Positions 16,088 to 24,364 of a stretch of DNA of 64,000 nucleotides are shown in pieces. The DNA comes from Xanthobacteraceae bacterium (GTDB lineage: Bacteria; Pseudomonadota; Alphaproteobacteria; Rhizobiales; Xanthobacteraceae). Each line of letters opens with the position of its first letter. Positions within the stretch are counted from its first letter, which is position 1. The stretch lies in NCBI GenBank assembly GCA_029266425.1, contig JAQSWY010000008.1:1-64000 (forward strand), in the 5' to 3' direction. The notes beneath the pieces were generated by a model. It worked only from the letters and a program-made list of their open reading frames with translations, ran no database searches and had not been told where the DNA came from. The translations under genes were made by a program, and so were the position numbers.

Positions 16088-18247
16088 GTGCTGGATCTGA
16101 CTGTCGCGGATAGACTCAGCGATGTGCGTTATCGCCATTCGTCCTCCTTGCTCGCGCCGGGCCGCAATGTCTGGCGCGTCGAGCAGGCCGGCCGCGCGAA
16201 GGTGCTAATCGACGCCGCCGCCTATTTCTGCACATTGCGCGAAGCGATGCTAAATGCCGAAGACACCATCCACATCGTCGGCTGGGATCTCGACAGCCGC
16301 GTGCGGCTGGTCGGTCCGTCGGGCATGTGCGACGACGGCCTGCCTGAGACGCTGGCCGCCTTCCTCTCGGCTCTTGTCCAGCGCCGGCCGAGGCTCAGGG
16401 TGCGGCTGCTGCTGTGGGACTATTCCCTGGTGTTCTCGCTGCAGCGGGAACTGGCTCCGCTCCTCTCTTTCCTGTGGCGGACGCCGCCGCAGATCGAGAT
16501 CTGCCTCGATGATGTGCTGCCGATCGGCGCCTGCCACCATCAGAAGCTGGTGGTAATCGACGACGCGCTCGCCTTCTCCGGCGGGCTCGATATCACCATC
16601 CGGCGCTGGGATACCCCCGAGCACCGGCCCGGCGATCCGCTTCGCCTCGATCCGGCAGCGACGCCCTACCCGCCATTCCACGATGTGCAGATGGCCGTCG
16701 ACGGCGCCGCCGCCGCCGCGCTCGGCGAACTGGTGCGCGCCCGATGGGAGCGCGCCGCGTGCGAGAAACTCCGCCGGCCGCCGGCTCCCGGGATGGCGCG
16801 CGATCCATGGCCGGAAAGCCTCACGCCGGACTTCCGCGACGTGCCCGTCGGCATTGCCCGCACCTTTCCGCGCTATGGCCGCCAGGAGGCGGTCACCGAA
16901 GTTGCCACCCTGTTCGAGGACATGGCGGCGCGCGCCGATAGGCTGGTCTATATCGAGAACCAGTTCCTCACCCACACCGCCACCGCCGAGCGTCTCGCCG
17001 CCCGCATGGTAGAGCGGCCGCAGCTCGAGGCGATCATCATCGCGCCGCGCAGCTACGATGGCTGGGTCGAGCGCCGGGTGATGCTCGCCGGGCGGCTGCG
17101 CTTCATGCGCGTCATCGAGCAGGCCGGCGTCGGGGATCGCGTGCGCCTGCTCTATCCGCGGGTCCAGGAAGGTGATCTCATCGACGCGGTGATGGTGCAT
17201 TCCAAGGTGATGATCGTCGACGACACCGCGCTGCGCGTCGGTTCGGCCAATCTCTGCAATCGCTCGATGGGGCTCGACACCGAGTGCGACCTCGTCGTCG
17301 AGGCGAAGGATGAGGCAAGCCGGCGCGGCATCGCCGCCATTCGCAACCAGCTGCTCGCGGAGCATTCCGGCCTGGAGGCGAGCACCTTCGAGGAAGCCCT
17401 TCGCCAGGGCCGCTCGCTCTGCCAGATGCTCGACCAATCCGCTCCGACCGCGCACGGGCTGCACCCCGTCGATGACCGCTCCGCCGGCTTCGACATCAGC
17501 GAAGCTGTCATCGACGCCATGGCCGATCCTGTCGAGCCGCTCGATGAGGAACGCACTGCGATTGCGGACCAACCGAGCCGCCTGCGCGTCGGGCTCGTCG
17601 TCAGGATCGGCATCGCCCTCGCTGCGATTGCGCTGCTTGCCCTGGTTTGGCACCTGTCGCCCTTGAGCGACCCAGCCAGGATCACGCAGGCCATCGATGC
17701 GATCGCCGACCGCCCCTGGGCACCACTCGCCGTGATCGCGATCTTCCTGCTCACATCATTGGTTGCTTTCCCGGTGACCTTGCTGATCTTCGCCACGATC
17801 GCCGTGTTCGGTGGCTGGACAGGCGCGCTGCTGGCGGCGGCCGGCGCCATGGCGAGCGCCATGGCAGGTTATTTCGTCGGCAAATGGCTGGGTGCGCGCT
17901 TCCTGCGCCGCTTCATCGGACCGCGTCTCAACCGAGTGCGGCGCGTGCTCTCCGAACGCGGCGTGCTCACCGTGGCGGCGGTGCGCATCGTGCCGGCGGC
18001 ACCGTTCACCGTCGTCAATCTGGTCGCCGGCGCCATCGGCTTGCGCTTTCTCGACTACGCGGCCGGAACTGCGATGGGCCTGCTCCCGGGTCTGATCGTC
18101 ATGTCCGCACTGGGCAATCAGATTGCGACGCTATTCGCCAGGCCGACGGCCGGCGGCGTCGCGCTGCTGCTATGTTTCATCATCGCCTGGATGGCGCTCG
18201 CCATCGGGCTGCAATTCCTCGCCGCACGCTACAGGAGCCGCGGGTGA
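16088..18247 (+). CDS. Phospholipase D-like protein fused to a VTT membrane domain
   Basis: The protein (about 719 residues) joins two units. The N-terminal 480 residues contain two HKD motifs of the phospholipase D superfamily, CHHQKLVVIDDALAFSGG near residue 149 and VHSKVMIVDDTALRVGSAN near residue 369. Both catalytic histidine-lysine-aspartate triads are complete, so an active phosphodiesterase or cardiolipin-synthase-like transferase is possible. After a transmembrane helix (about 498-520) comes a VTT/DedA-like domain (about 545-700), with VTLLIFATIAVFGGWTGALL and AVRIVPAAPFTVVN. That domain type is linked to lipid scrambling and undecaprenyl-phosphate traffic. GTG 16088, six bases after GGAG, is preferred to GTG 16055. 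Its stop overlaps the next gene by four bases. Confidence 0.85.
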   Translation: MLDLTVADRLSDVRYRHSSSLLAPGRNVWRVEQAGRAKVLIDAAAYFCTLREAMLNAEDTIHIVGWDLDSRVRLVGPSGMCDDGLPETLAAFLSALVQRRPRLRVRLLLWDYSLVFSLQRELAPLLSFLWRTPPQIEICLDDVLPIGACHHQKLVVIDDALAFSGGLDITIRRWDTPEHRPGDPLRLDPAATPYPPFHDVQMAVDGAAAAALGELVRARWERAACEKLRRPPAPGMARDPWPESLTPDFRDVPVGIARTFPRYGRQEAVTEVATLFEDMAARADRLVYIENQFLTHTATAERLAARMVERPQLEAIIIAPRSYDGWVERRVMLAGRLRFMRVIEQAGVGDRVRLLYPRVQEGDLIDAVMVHSKVMIVDDTALRVGSANLCNRSMGLDTECDLVVEAKDEASRRGIAAIRNQLLAEHSGLEASTFEEALRQGRSLCQMLDQSAPTAHGLHPVDDRSAGFDISEAVIDAMADPVEPLDEERTAIADQPSRLRVGLVVRIGIALAAIALLALVWHLSPLSDPARITQAIDAIADRPWAPLAVIAIFLLTSLVAFPVTLLIFATIAVFGGWTGALLAAAGAMASAMAGYFVGKWLGARFLRRFIGPRLNRVRRVLSERGVLTVAAVRIVPAAPFTVVNLVAGAIGLRFLDYAAGTAMGLLPGLIVMSALGNQIATLFARPTAGGVALLLCFIIAWMALAIGLQFLAARYRSRG

Positions 18248-19011
18248 CCTCTCGAACCATCCGACTGATGAGCTGGAACATACATCGCGGCATCGGCCCC
18301 GACCGCCGCTTCGATCTCGATCGCATCGCCGCGGTGATACGCCGCCATGCGCCGGACATCCTGGCCTTGCAGGAGATCGACACGCGCGGGCGCGATCCGG
18401 CGTGTCTCGTCCCGCTCAAGGGCATCCTCACGCCGGACGGCCATTTCGCCGAGGCCCGGACCAAGATCGCGCCGGACGGGCATTATGGTCATGCGCTGTT
18501 CAGCCGCTGGCCGATGACCGGCACCCTCGTCCATGACCTCACCGTGTGGCGCCGCGAGCCGCGCTCGGTGATCGAGGCTACGATCGAGACCCAGCACGGC
18601 GCGCTGCATATAGTCGCCGTCCATCTCGGACTGGAGATCACCGAGCGGCACCGACAGGCGCGCAAGCTCGCACGCCTCGCACGGGAGCCGAAAGGCATGG
18701 CGACGGTGATGCTCGGCGATTTCAATGACTGGTTCTCGTTCGGCCAGGTTCGCCGCACCCTCGCCGCGGTTCTGCCGGAGCGGACCTCGCTCAAGACCTT
18801 TCCGGCGGCCCGCCCGACGCTGAAGCTCGATCGCATCTATTCGAGCACGCGCGGCTCGATCCGGCGGAGCTGGACCGACCACGAAGCACGTGCCTGCTCG
18901 GATCATCTGCCCCTGATGGCGGAGCTCACCTTCGGTCCGTCGGAGCGCCTGCTTGATGGACATGCCCGCGCCGAAGATGATTATCCGGCGAATGATCGCC
19001 GGAGCGCGTAG
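18244..19011 (+). CDS. Endonuclease/exonuclease/phosphatase (EEP) family protein
   Basis: The 255-residue protein has the EEP fold shared by DNase I, neutral sphingomyelinase and inositol phosphatases. Motifs seen in order are MSWNIHRGIGPD (Asn), LALQEIDTR (catalytic Glu), VHLGL (His), LGDFNDW (Asp-x-Asn) and CSDHLPLMAEL (terminal Asp-His). All metal and catalytic positions are retained. The GTG start overlaps the stop of the phospholipase-VTT gene (GTGA), so the two are translationally coupled and probably act on the same class of substrate. A lipid headgroup phosphodiester is suggested by context. No signal peptide is seen, so it likely acts on the cytoplasmic side. Confidence 0.85.
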   Translation: MTSRTIRLMSWNIHRGIGPDRRFDLDRIAAVIRRHAPDILALQEIDTRGRDPACLVPLKGILTPDGHFAEARTKIAPDGHYGHALFSRWPMTGTLVHDLTVWRREPRSVIEATIETQHGALHIVAVHLGLEITERHRQARKLARLAREPKGMATVMLGDFNDWFSFGQVRRTLAAVLPERTSLKTFPAARPTLKLDRIYSSTRGSIRRSWTDHEARACSDHLPLMAELTFGPSERLLDGHARAEDDYPANDRRSA

Positions 19012-19052
19012 ATTTGTGGCCGGTTGAAAGAGGGTATCGGAGGCGCCAGGCG

Positions 19053-19670
19053 ATGGTGGAGGCACAGCATGGACTTCTGCACGGCCCGCTATCGCCGGGC
19101 ACGATGCATCTTTGCCTCGACATGCAGAAGCTGTTCGCCCCGAGCGGCCCCTGGCCGACGCCCTGGATGGCACGCGTACTGCCGGTGACGGTCAAGCTGG
19201 CGGAGGCCTTTCGCGAGCACACGGTGTTTACGCGCTTCATACCTCCCGTTTCCGCGGATGTGGAGATCGGAGTCTGGCGCCGCTTCTATCGCCGTTGGGA
19301 GGTGGTGACGCGCCAGAAGCTGCCTCTCGGGATGCTCGACCTGGTCGACGAACTCGCCGCCTTCGCGCCGCCCGCGACGGTGGTCGACAAGACTAGGCTC
19401 TCCGCCTTCTCCGCCGCCGAGCTCGCCACCGTGCTGAACGCGCGCGGAACCGACACGCTCATCATCAGCGGCGCGGAGACGGACATGTGCGTGCTGGCGA
19501 GCGTGCTCGGCGCCGTGGACCGCGGCTATAGGGTGATCGTCGTGACCGACGCGATCTGCTCCTCGTCCGATAGCGGCCATGATGCCCTGATGACGCTCTA
19601 TCGCGAGCGCTTCACCGAGCAGATCGAGGCGGTCGAGAGTGCCATTGTGCTCGAAGCCTGGCGAGGTTAG
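19053..19670 (+). CDS. Isochorismatase-like cysteine hydrolase
   Basis: The 205-residue protein shows the catalytic triad of the isochorismatase-like hydrolases: Asp in LCLDMQKLF, Lys in VVDKTRLSAF and Cys in GAETDMCVLASVLG. Relatives include nicotinamidase, N-carbamoylsarcosine amidohydrolase and ureidoacrylate hydrolase; the substrate of this one is not deducible. The ATG at 19053 is chosen because the conserved fold starts shortly after; the frame is open to 19014. It starts 41 bases after the EEP gene and seems to be the third gene of that operon. Its end overlaps by 4 bases the convergent small gene at 19667. Confidence 0.82.
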   Translation: MVEAQHGLLHGPLSPGTMHLCLDMQKLFAPSGPWPTPWMARVLPVTVKLAEAFREHTVFTRFIPPVSADVEIGVWRRFYRRWEVVTRQKLPLGMLDLVDELAAFAPPATVVDKTRLSAFSAAELATVLNARGTDTLIISGAETDMCVLASVLGAVDRGYRVIVVTDAICSSSDSGHDALMTLYRERFTEQIEAVESAIVLEAWRG

Positions 19671-19957
19671 TCGACAGATTTGCCGCCATGGGCCAGCCGC
19701 AAGCTGTTGGCGATGTTGGAGATGAGGCCAGCTGCCTTTGCCGCCACCGCGGCGTCCTCGCTCTCCTCGCCCATGCGCTGCTTGGTCTCGAGGACATTCT
19801 CGAAGGCATCCACCACGTCGTCGCTGGAGAGGATGCCGTGCTCGACGAGGGCGAGCGCCAGGCTTTCCACCAGCATCAGGGCCGCCTGGGCGGAGGCGTG
19901 GGTCATCAGTTGTTCCGGCGCGTGCCGGCTCGGGATCGGGATATGCGGCTCGGCCAT
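19667..19957 (-). CDS. Small helical hypothetical protein (pair with 15710-16018)
   Basis: The 96-residue protein is acidic and helical, with ALMLVESLALALVEHGILSS and then DDVVDAFENVLETKQR. This central stretch resembles the 15710-16018 product in pattern and spacing. Its ATG lies directly after the TAG of the Crp/Fnr regulator (TAGATG), so the two form one operon with the regulator first. Its role is unknown. Confidence 0.72.
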   Translation of the reverse strand: MAEPHIPIPSRHAPEQLMTHASAQAALMLVESLALALVEHGILSSDDVVDAFENVLETKQRMGEESEDAAVAAKAAGLISNIANSLRLAHGGKSVD

Positions 19958-20728
19958 CTAGCTGCCCTCCGCGCCTTCAGGCGATCTGCCGAACTTGGAA
20001 CTGCAGCGCTCGAAACTGTCCAGCAAGGGATAGGACAGCCGTCGCAGCGCCTTCTCGTTCTGGATGGTGACCGTCTTGCCGCGCAGCGTTGCGACGCCGA
20101 GTTCGCGTAGATTGCGCAGAACGCGGTTCACATGGACCGTGGACAGGCCGACATGGTCGGCGATCTGCTCTTGCGTCATCGGCACCTCGAAGCTCAACGC
20201 GCCGTCGGGCAGCGTCCCGGAGAGCACGAGCCGCGCCCGGAAATCGAGGAACAGCAGCGACAGCCGCTCCTCCGCGCTGCCGCGGCCGAGGCCGACCACC
20301 CAATTGTGCAGCCGCCGCTCCTCCTCGACGATCTGCCAGGTGCAGCGAAGCGCAATGTCGGGGTCCCGGTCATAGGCCTCCTTTAGCCGGCGGTAGTCGA
20401 TCTGCTCCACCACCGCGTCGGACAGCGCATGGACCGCATCGGGATGATGGGTCACGAACATGCTCTTCACCGCAAAGAGATCGCCCGGCAGGAAGATCAG
20501 GATGAACTGCGCCCGGCCGTCTTCGAGGGTGCGCACCCGCGCTACCCATCCCGTGCGCAGGCGATAGACGTAGTCATGGATGCTGTCGCTTTCGATGAGG
20601 GTGCTGCCGGACGAGACGACCCGTACGCTGGCCGCCATCAGTTTGCGCAGCTTGTCATCTCCTGCACTGAGATTCTGGGCGAGATTCGGACGATGAAGGG
20701 CAAAGGCAGCTGAATCTGTCATGTCCAT
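19958..20728 (-). CDS. Crp/Fnr-family transcriptional regulator
   Basis: The protein (254-256 residues) has a cyclic-nucleotide-binding-like beta roll (about 30-145, with FILIFLPGDLFAVKSMF) and a C-terminal winged helix (about 170-230, with MTQEQIADHVGLSTVHVNRV). The N-terminal cysteine cluster of FNR is absent, and the nucleotide-binding arginine-serine signature of CRP is not obvious. The effector is therefore unknown. It belongs to the large rhizobial group of Crp/Fnr regulators that control stress or general metabolism. It is cotranscribed with the small protein at 19667-19957 and faces the lipid-phosphodiesterase operon convergently. Two in-frame starts, 20728 and 20722, are possible. 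Confidence 0.85.
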   Translation of the reverse strand: MDMTDSAAFALHRPNLAQNLSAGDDKLRKLMAASVRVVSSGSTLIESDSIHDYVYRLRTGWVARVRTLEDGRAQFILIFLPGDLFAVKSMFVTHHPDAVHALSDAVVEQIDYRRLKEAYDRDPDIALRCTWQIVEEERRLHNWVVGLGRGSAEERLSLLFLDFRARLVLSGTLPDGALSFEVPMTQEQIADHVGLSTVHVNRVLRNLRELGVATLRGKTVTIQNEKALRRLSYPLLDSFERCSSKFGRSPEGAEGS

Positions 20729-20959
20729 TCAATGTCTGTTGAAAGGATGAAGGTAAAAGCTTAGAGCGCCCATTTCGTTCCATTGCCGCTACTCCAAGAG
20801 TAAAGCGAAGTAGCAAATGTAAGACTATTTCGCTCTATTATATCCTTGGATGACGCGGTCTTAATCTCTTCGCCAGCGACGATCTGCGTCTGGCGGACAG
20901 CGCCGGTTCGGCGTAAAGCTGATATGAGCCTTGCCCTGATCTCGATCCGAGGATTTCCG

Positions 20960-21991
20960 ATGGCCCCTCCCGCACCCATTCTCGTGACCGGCGCAGCGGG
21001 CTTCATCGGATTCCACATCGCCCGCCGCCTGCTGGCGCAGGGGGTTGCGGTGCTCGGTGTCGACAGCATCAACGACTATTACGACCCGGCCCTCAAGCAG
21101 GCCCGCCTCGCCGAACTCGCCAAGCTCCCGGGATTCGACTTCCGCCGCCTCGACCTCGCCGATCGCGACGGCACGGCGACGCTGTTCGCCACCCTAAAGC
21201 CGCGCTATGTCGTCCACATGGCCGCCCAGGCCGGGGTCCGCTATTCGCTCACCAACCCCAACGCCTATGCCGATTCAAACCTGACCGGCTTCCTCAACAT
21301 CCTCGAAGGCTGCCGCCACAACGGCACCGAGCACCTGGTCTATGCCTCGTCGAGCTCGGTCTATGGCGCCAACACCGCCCTGCCCTTCTCGGTCCACCAC
21401 AATGTCGATCACCCGGTCAGCCTCTATGCCGCCACCAAGAAGGCCAACGAGTTGATGGCCCACACCTACAGCCATCTCTACCGGCTGCCGACCACGGGCC
21501 TGCGCTTCTTCACCGTCTACGGCCCCTGGGGCCGCCCCGACATGGCGATGTTCCTGTTCACCGATGCGCTGATGAAGGGACGCCCCATCGAGGTCTTCAA
21601 CAACGGCCAGATGAAGCGCGACTTCACCTATATCGACGACATCGTCGAGGCCGTGGTCCGCCTCATCGAGCGCCCGGCGCAGCCCAACCCGGCCTGGGAC
21701 GGCGCCGCGCCCGATCCCGGCACCTCGCTCGCCCCCTACCGCATCTACAATATCGGCAACTCCGAGCCGGTCGAGCTGATGCGCCTCATCGAGGTGCTCG
21801 AGCACGCCACCAACCATAAGGCCGAGCTCGTCTTCAAGCCGATGCAGCCCGGAGATGTCCGCGCCACCTTCGCCGACGTCAAGGACCTCACCGACGCCGT
21901 CGACTTCGCACCGCGCACCTCCATCGAGGAGGGCGCAGCGCGGTTCGTCGATTGGTACAGGAATTATTACGGCGTTCCGGCCGAAGGCTGA
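20960..21991 (+). CDS. UDP-glucuronate 4-epimerase
   Basis: The 343-residue enzyme is an extended SDR of the UDP-glucuronic acid 4-epimerase group (LpsL/GAE type), which makes UDP-galacturonate for capsule or lipopolysaccharide. It has VTGAAGFIGFHIARRL for NAD binding, the catalytic YAATKKAN (Tyr-x3-Lys) preceded by YASSSSVYG, and the family sequence VDSINDYYDPALKQARL. The GRPDMAMFLFT segment is typical of this subgroup. The ATG at 20960 follows GAGG at 20949-20952. No glycosyltransferase neighbours are present, so it is a stand-alone gene. The family call is firm; its direction and product use in this organism are inferred. Confidence 0.92.
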   Translation: MAPPAPILVTGAAGFIGFHIARRLLAQGVAVLGVDSINDYYDPALKQARLAELAKLPGFDFRRLDLADRDGTATLFATLKPRYVVHMAAQAGVRYSLTNPNAYADSNLTGFLNILEGCRHNGTEHLVYASSSSVYGANTALPFSVHHNVDHPVSLYAATKKANELMAHTYSHLYRLPTTGLRFFTVYGPWGRPDMAMFLFTDALMKGRPIEVFNNGQMKRDFTYIDDIVEAVVRLIERPAQPNPAWDGAAPDPGTSLAPYRIYNIGNSEPVELMRLIEVLEHATNHKAELVFKPMQPGDVRATFADVKDLTDAVDFAPRTSIEEGAARFVDWYRNYYGVPAEG

Positions 21992-21995
21992 GCCG

Positions 21996-22232
21996 TCAGC
22001 GGACGACCTTGTTCCAGGCGCTGGTCAGCGGATGGAAGATCGGCTTGAAGGGACCGCTGCGCCGGGTCTGGCGGACTTGCTGCTCACGCACCTTCTCGTG
22101 CGTGTAGTCATTCTTGCGGGTCTCGCTGGAGGCCCAATTGGGCTTCTTCTCATAGGCGACCGCTGGGGCGGCCAGCATCGAGGCACCAAGGGCGCCGGCA
22201 AGCAAAGCGCTGGCAATCATATGGCTCTTCAT
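21996..22232 (-). CDS. Small exported hypothetical protein
   Basis: The 78-residue product starts MKSHMIASALLAGALG and has a clear signal peptide with a likely cleavage after PAVA (about residue 26). The mature part is a basic peptide of about 50 residues beginning YEKKPNWASS and without cysteines. The gene ends 5 bases from the convergent epimerase gene. An AGGGAGA ribosome site lies upstream of the ATG. Function is unknown. Confidence 0.65.
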   Translation of the reverse strand: MKSHMIASALLAGALGASMLAAPAVAYEKKPNWASSETRKNDYTHEKVREQQVRQTRRSGPFKPIFHPLTSAWNKVVR

Positions 22233-22440
22233 GGGTCGGTCTCCCTAAAAATTCAGACTGCGGAGGAAACGCGCAAACGCACGATTCGGTTCACTCTTGG
22301 GCGCGAATATTACCTTCCGGCGGTAGCCCGGGTCGCTCGGGCCATGCGTCGATTGTTAGCCGAAAATACCCCGCGCCCCCGCTCCCGGAAGCCGCGTCCT
22401 CCCGCTACTGTCGTGCATCGGACCAGGCTCAGGATGCGTC

Positions 22441-23499
22441 ATGACGGACAAGAACAAGCTCGACCAGCTGCGCGCGCGCTATGCGGACATTCCCGGCGGG
22501 GTGATCTACAACCCGACCTTCAAGCGGGTTGCCGAGCTCCAGTTCAAGGATGGCGACCGCCGCGTCTGGCCGTTCGCCAATGCCGCGACCTTCCTCGATG
22601 CTCCCTATCGTCCCGACGTCTGGGACCTGCCCGATTTCGGCGGGCTCGACATCGCGCTGATCGGCGTGCCGATGGATCTCGGCGTGACCAACCGCGCCGG
22701 TGCCCGGCTCGGGCCGCGCGCGGTGCGCGCCATCGAGCGCATCGGCCCCTACGAGCATGTACTCGGTATGGTGCCGATGGCCGAGGTGAAGGCAGCCGAC
22801 ATTGGCGACGTGCCGTTCCGCTCGCGCTTCTCGCTGGAGAGCTGTCACGAGGATCTGGAGAGCGTCTACAAGAAGGTTGTCGCCGCCGGCGTCGTGCCGA
22901 TTTCGATCGGCGGGGATCACTCCATCACCTCATCGATCCTGAAGGCCGTCGGCGAGAAGCGCCCCGTCGGCATGCTGCACATCGATGCCCATTGCGACAC
23001 CAGCGGCGTCTATGAGGGCTCGAAATTCCACCATGGCGGGCCGTTCCGCAAAGCGGTGCTCGACGGCGTGCTCGACCCCGAGCGGGTGATCCAGATCGGC
23101 ATCCGCGGCGGCGCCGAATTCCTCTGGGAATTCTCCTATGAGAGCGGCATGACCGTAATCCATGCCGAGGAAGTCACCGGCCTCGGCGTGCCGGCCATCG
23201 TCGAGAAGGCCAAGGCGGTGCTCGGCGATGGGCCGGTCTATGTCTCCTTCGATGTGGACAGCCTCGACCCGGCGTTTGCGCCCGGCACAGGCACGCCGGA
23301 GATCGGCGGGCTCACCACGCGCGAGGTTCTCGAGATCTTCCGCGGCATGAACGGCGCCATCGACGTGATCGGCGGCGATGTCGTCGAGGTCGCGCCGCAA
23401 TATGACGGCACCTCCAACACCGCGCACGCCGCCGCGCAGATTCTGTTCGAGATCTTCTGCCTGTCGGTCACCTCGCTCAAGGCGCGGCGGGGGGCGTGA
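22441..23499 (+). CDS. speB: Agmatinase-family ureohydrolase
   Basis: The 352-residue enzyme is a dinuclear-Mn ureohydrolase. The metal motifs are complete: GGDHS, then IDAHCDT, and SFDVDSLDPAFAPGTGTPE with two aspartates. The family hydrolyses guanidino compounds: agmatine to putrescine and urea, but also guanidinobutyrate or guanidinopropionate. The length and N-terminal extension (about 60 residues before the core) fit alphaproteobacterial agmatinase-annotated proteins. The exact substrate is inferred. It lies 4 bases before the nitrilase gene, so they are cotranscribed. A start site AGGATGCGTC precedes the ATG. The symbol is given for the family and not for a proven activity. Confidence 0.78.
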   Translation: MTDKNKLDQLRARYADIPGGVIYNPTFKRVAELQFKDGDRRVWPFANAATFLDAPYRPDVWDLPDFGGLDIALIGVPMDLGVTNRAGARLGPRAVRAIERIGPYEHVLGMVPMAEVKAADIGDVPFRSRFSLESCHEDLESVYKKVVAAGVVPISIGGDHSITSSILKAVGEKRPVGMLHIDAHCDTSGVYEGSKFHHGGPFRKAVLDGVLDPERVIQIGIRGGAEFLWEFSYESGMTVIHAEEVTGLGVPAIVEKAKAVLGDGPVYVSFDVDSLDPAFAPGTGTPEIGGLTTREVLEIFRGMNGAIDVIGGDVVEVAPQYDGTSNTAHAAAQILFEIFCLSVTSLKARRGA

Positions 23500-23503
23500 G
23501 ACG

Positions 23504-24313
23504 ATGCGGATCGCCCTTCTCCAGACCGCGGGCGATCCCGCAAACGAGCCGGCCGCCAATCTCGACCGGCTCGCGGCGGCGGCGGCGCGGGCGAGAGCCG
23601 GCGGCGCCGACCTGCTGGTGGCCCCGGAGATGTTCCTCACCGGTTACGCCATTGGCCGCGAAGCGGCGGAGGCCAAGGCGGAACCGGCCGATGGGGTCTG
23701 CGCCCACCGTGCCGCCGAGATTGCGCGGGCGAACGGCATCGCCCTCGTCTATGGCTATCCGGAACGGGGCGAAGACGGGCGGCTCTACAATGCGGCGATC
23801 CTGATCGATGCCGAAGGCCGCCGCCTTCTCAACTACCGCAAGACGCATCTGTTCGCCGCGCTCGACCGGTCCATGTTCAGCGCCGGCACCGGCACCTGCG
23901 AGACCGCCCGTCTCGGCCCGTTCACCGTGGGCCTGCTGATCTGCTACGACGTCGAATTCCCGGAAGCGGCACGCGCCCTCGCCTTGGCAGGGGCCGACCT
24001 GATCATCGTCCCGACCGCCAATATGAAGCCGTATGAACCGGTCTCGCATCTGCTGGTGCCGGCGCGGGCCTATGAGAACGGCATCTATGTCGCCTATGCC
24101 AATCGCTGCGGGCGCGAGGCGGACCTCGCCTATTATGGCCTGAGCAGTGTCGCCGGCCCGGCCGGCGGCAATCTCGTCATGGCCCGGATTGGCGAGGAAC
24201 TGGTCTTTGCCGAAATCGACATCACCGAGATCGGCGCCGCCCGTTCCGTCAACACCCACCTCAGAGACCGCCGGCCCGAGACCTATGGTGCCCTCGCCGG
24301 GAAGGCGGAATGA
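23504..24313 (+). CDS. Nitrilase-superfamily carbon-nitrogen hydrolase
   Basis: The 269-residue protein has the Glu-Lys-Cys triad of the carbon-nitrogen hydrolase fold: VAPEMFLTGY (Glu), YRKTHLFAA (Lys) and LLICYDVEFPEAARAL (Cys). The cysteine context CYDVEFPE is that of amidases and omega-amidase-like branches, not of N-carbamoylputrescine amidase, where CWDQWFPE is typical. The ATG at 23504 starts 4 bases after the ureohydrolase stop. The pair suggests breakdown of a guanidino-acid or amide, for example conversion of a guanidino acid to an amino acid and release of ammonia. The order of steps is not shown. An inexact hairpin (24316-24348) follows. Confidence 0.83.
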   Translation: MRIALLQTAGDPANEPAANLDRLAAAAARARAGGADLLVAPEMFLTGYAIGREAAEAKAEPADGVCAHRAAEIARANGIALVYGYPERGEDGRLYNAAILIDAEGRRLLNYRKTHLFAALDRSMFSAGTGTCETARLGPFTVGLLICYDVEFPEAARALALAGADLIIVPTANMKPYEPVSHLLVPARAYENGIYVAYANRCGREADLAYYGLSSVAGPAGGNLVMARIGEELVFAEIDITEIGAARSVNTHLRDRRPETYGALAGKAE

Positions 24314-24315
24314 AA

Positions 24316-24348
24316 AGCCCGGCTCCGGGACGATCCGGGGCCGGGCCA
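24316..24348 (+). terminator. GC-rich hairpin, possible terminator
   Basis: GCCCGGCTCCGG and CCGGGGCCGGGC pair with one wobble/mismatch around a short loop just downstream of the nitrilase gene. There is no T-run, so termination efficiency is doubtful. It lies between convergent genes. Confidence 0.4.
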
Positions 24349-24364
24349 GGCATCGGAGCGTGCA

